Shown here: piece after piece, positions 7,752-7,841 of the stretch
Numbering within the stretch: the first letter of the stretch is position 1
Layout: each line of letters begins with the position of its first letter
Notes under the pieces: generated by a model
Database searches by the model: none
Told to the model about the DNA's origin: nothing
What the model saw: the letters and a program-made list of their open reading frames with translations, nothing else
Translations under genes and position numbers: made by a program
Origin: CBFGWV01 sp965652545
GTDB taxonomy: Bacteria; Pseudomonadota; Gammaproteobacteria; Competibacterales; Competibacteraceae
DNA length: 7,841 nucleotides
Assembly (NCBI GenBank): GCA_965652545.1
Contig: CBFGWV010000231.1
Coordinates: 1 to 7,841, forward strand
Direction: 5' to 3'

Positions 7752-7756
7752 CCTCC
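7752..7756 (-). promoter_or_regulatory. Ribosome binding site of ybbA-type ATPase
   Basis: GGAGG on the minus strand, 4 bases before the ATG at 7747. It is a strong match and fixes the start of the MIELKQLSMGY reading. Confidence 0.75.
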
Positions 7757-7770
7757 GGCGCGGCGACTTC

Positions 7771-7797
7771 AGATTAATTGCACGATTTGCCCGCCAA
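7771..7797 (-). promoter_or_regulatory. Weak candidate promoter of the transporter operon
   Basis: On the minus strand TTGGCG (7797-7792) and TAATCT (7776-7771) are separated by 15 bases, about 25 bases before the start codon. The -10 match is poor and the spacer short, so this is only a candidate. The AT-rich stretch around 7772-7788 is the least GC-rich part of the gap. Confidence 0.2.
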
Positions 7798-7802
7798 CAG
7801 CC

Positions 7803-7830
7803 TTGAGCTTTGTCGGTAAGCTTCGATAAT
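7803..7830 (+). promoter_or_regulatory. Sigma70-like promoter pointing right, for a divergent gene beyond the window
   Basis: TTGAGC (7803-7808) and GATAAT (7825-7830) are separated by 16 bases, a good match to the TTGACA/TATAAT pair. Transcription would start near 7837 and leave the window. In E. coli the gene divergent from ybbA-ybbP is tesA, so the downstream gene may be a TesA-like esterase, but none of its sequence can be confirmed here. Confidence 0.45.
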
Positions 7831-7841
7831 GAGGCGCGCAA

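Noticed and set aside
7829..7841. ATG at 7829 as the start of a rightward gene (reads MRRA)
   Set aside because: Only four codons are visible, no good ribosome binding site precedes it, and it overlaps the GATAAT of a good promoter.

Overview
The window comes from a GC-rich bacterium, most likely a gammaproteobacterium. The YbbA/YbbP-type ABC transporter pair and the facing promoter at the right edge recall the enterobacterial ybbA-ybbP/tesA arrangement, but no taxonomic marker is present and genus cannot be assigned. All four supported genes lie on the minus strand, so transcription runs from right to left. Coding density is high, and the two transcription units are separated by a gap of about 280 bases.

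Right half (about 4558-7747): a two-gene ABC transporter operon. A LolD/MacB/YbbA-type ATPase (7049-7747) is followed, with a short overlap, by a large ten-helix FtsX/MacB-fold permease of YbbP type (4558-7065). The 94 bases to the right of the ATPase gene carry its strong ribosome binding site. They also carry a good sigma70-like promoter pointing the other way, out of the window. In E. coli the gene in that divergent position is tesA, so a TesA-like esterase beyond the right edge is a testable guess.

Left half (1-4277): alpha-glucan/trehalose metabolism. A very long GlgE (972-4277, about 1101 aa) is followed after a single base by treS (970 to 1, running off the left edge). TreS interconverts trehalose and maltose. 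In the GlgE pathway maltose is phosphorylated by a maltokinase, and GlgE adds the maltosyl unit of maltose-1-phosphate to an alpha-1,4-glucan. Maltokinase (possibly fused to TreS) and branching enzyme GlgB are not in the window and would be expected further left.

The most notable feature is the N-terminal ~455 residues of GlgE. They look like a second GH13 (alpha-amylase type) barrel whose catalytic motifs are all eroded, joined to an intact canonical GlgE. This reads as a pseudoenzyme domain, perhaps for glucan binding or assembly. Two pure G tracts (G8 and G7) lie in its C-terminal part. I found no tRNA, rRNA, CRISPR array, insertion sequence or other mobile element.
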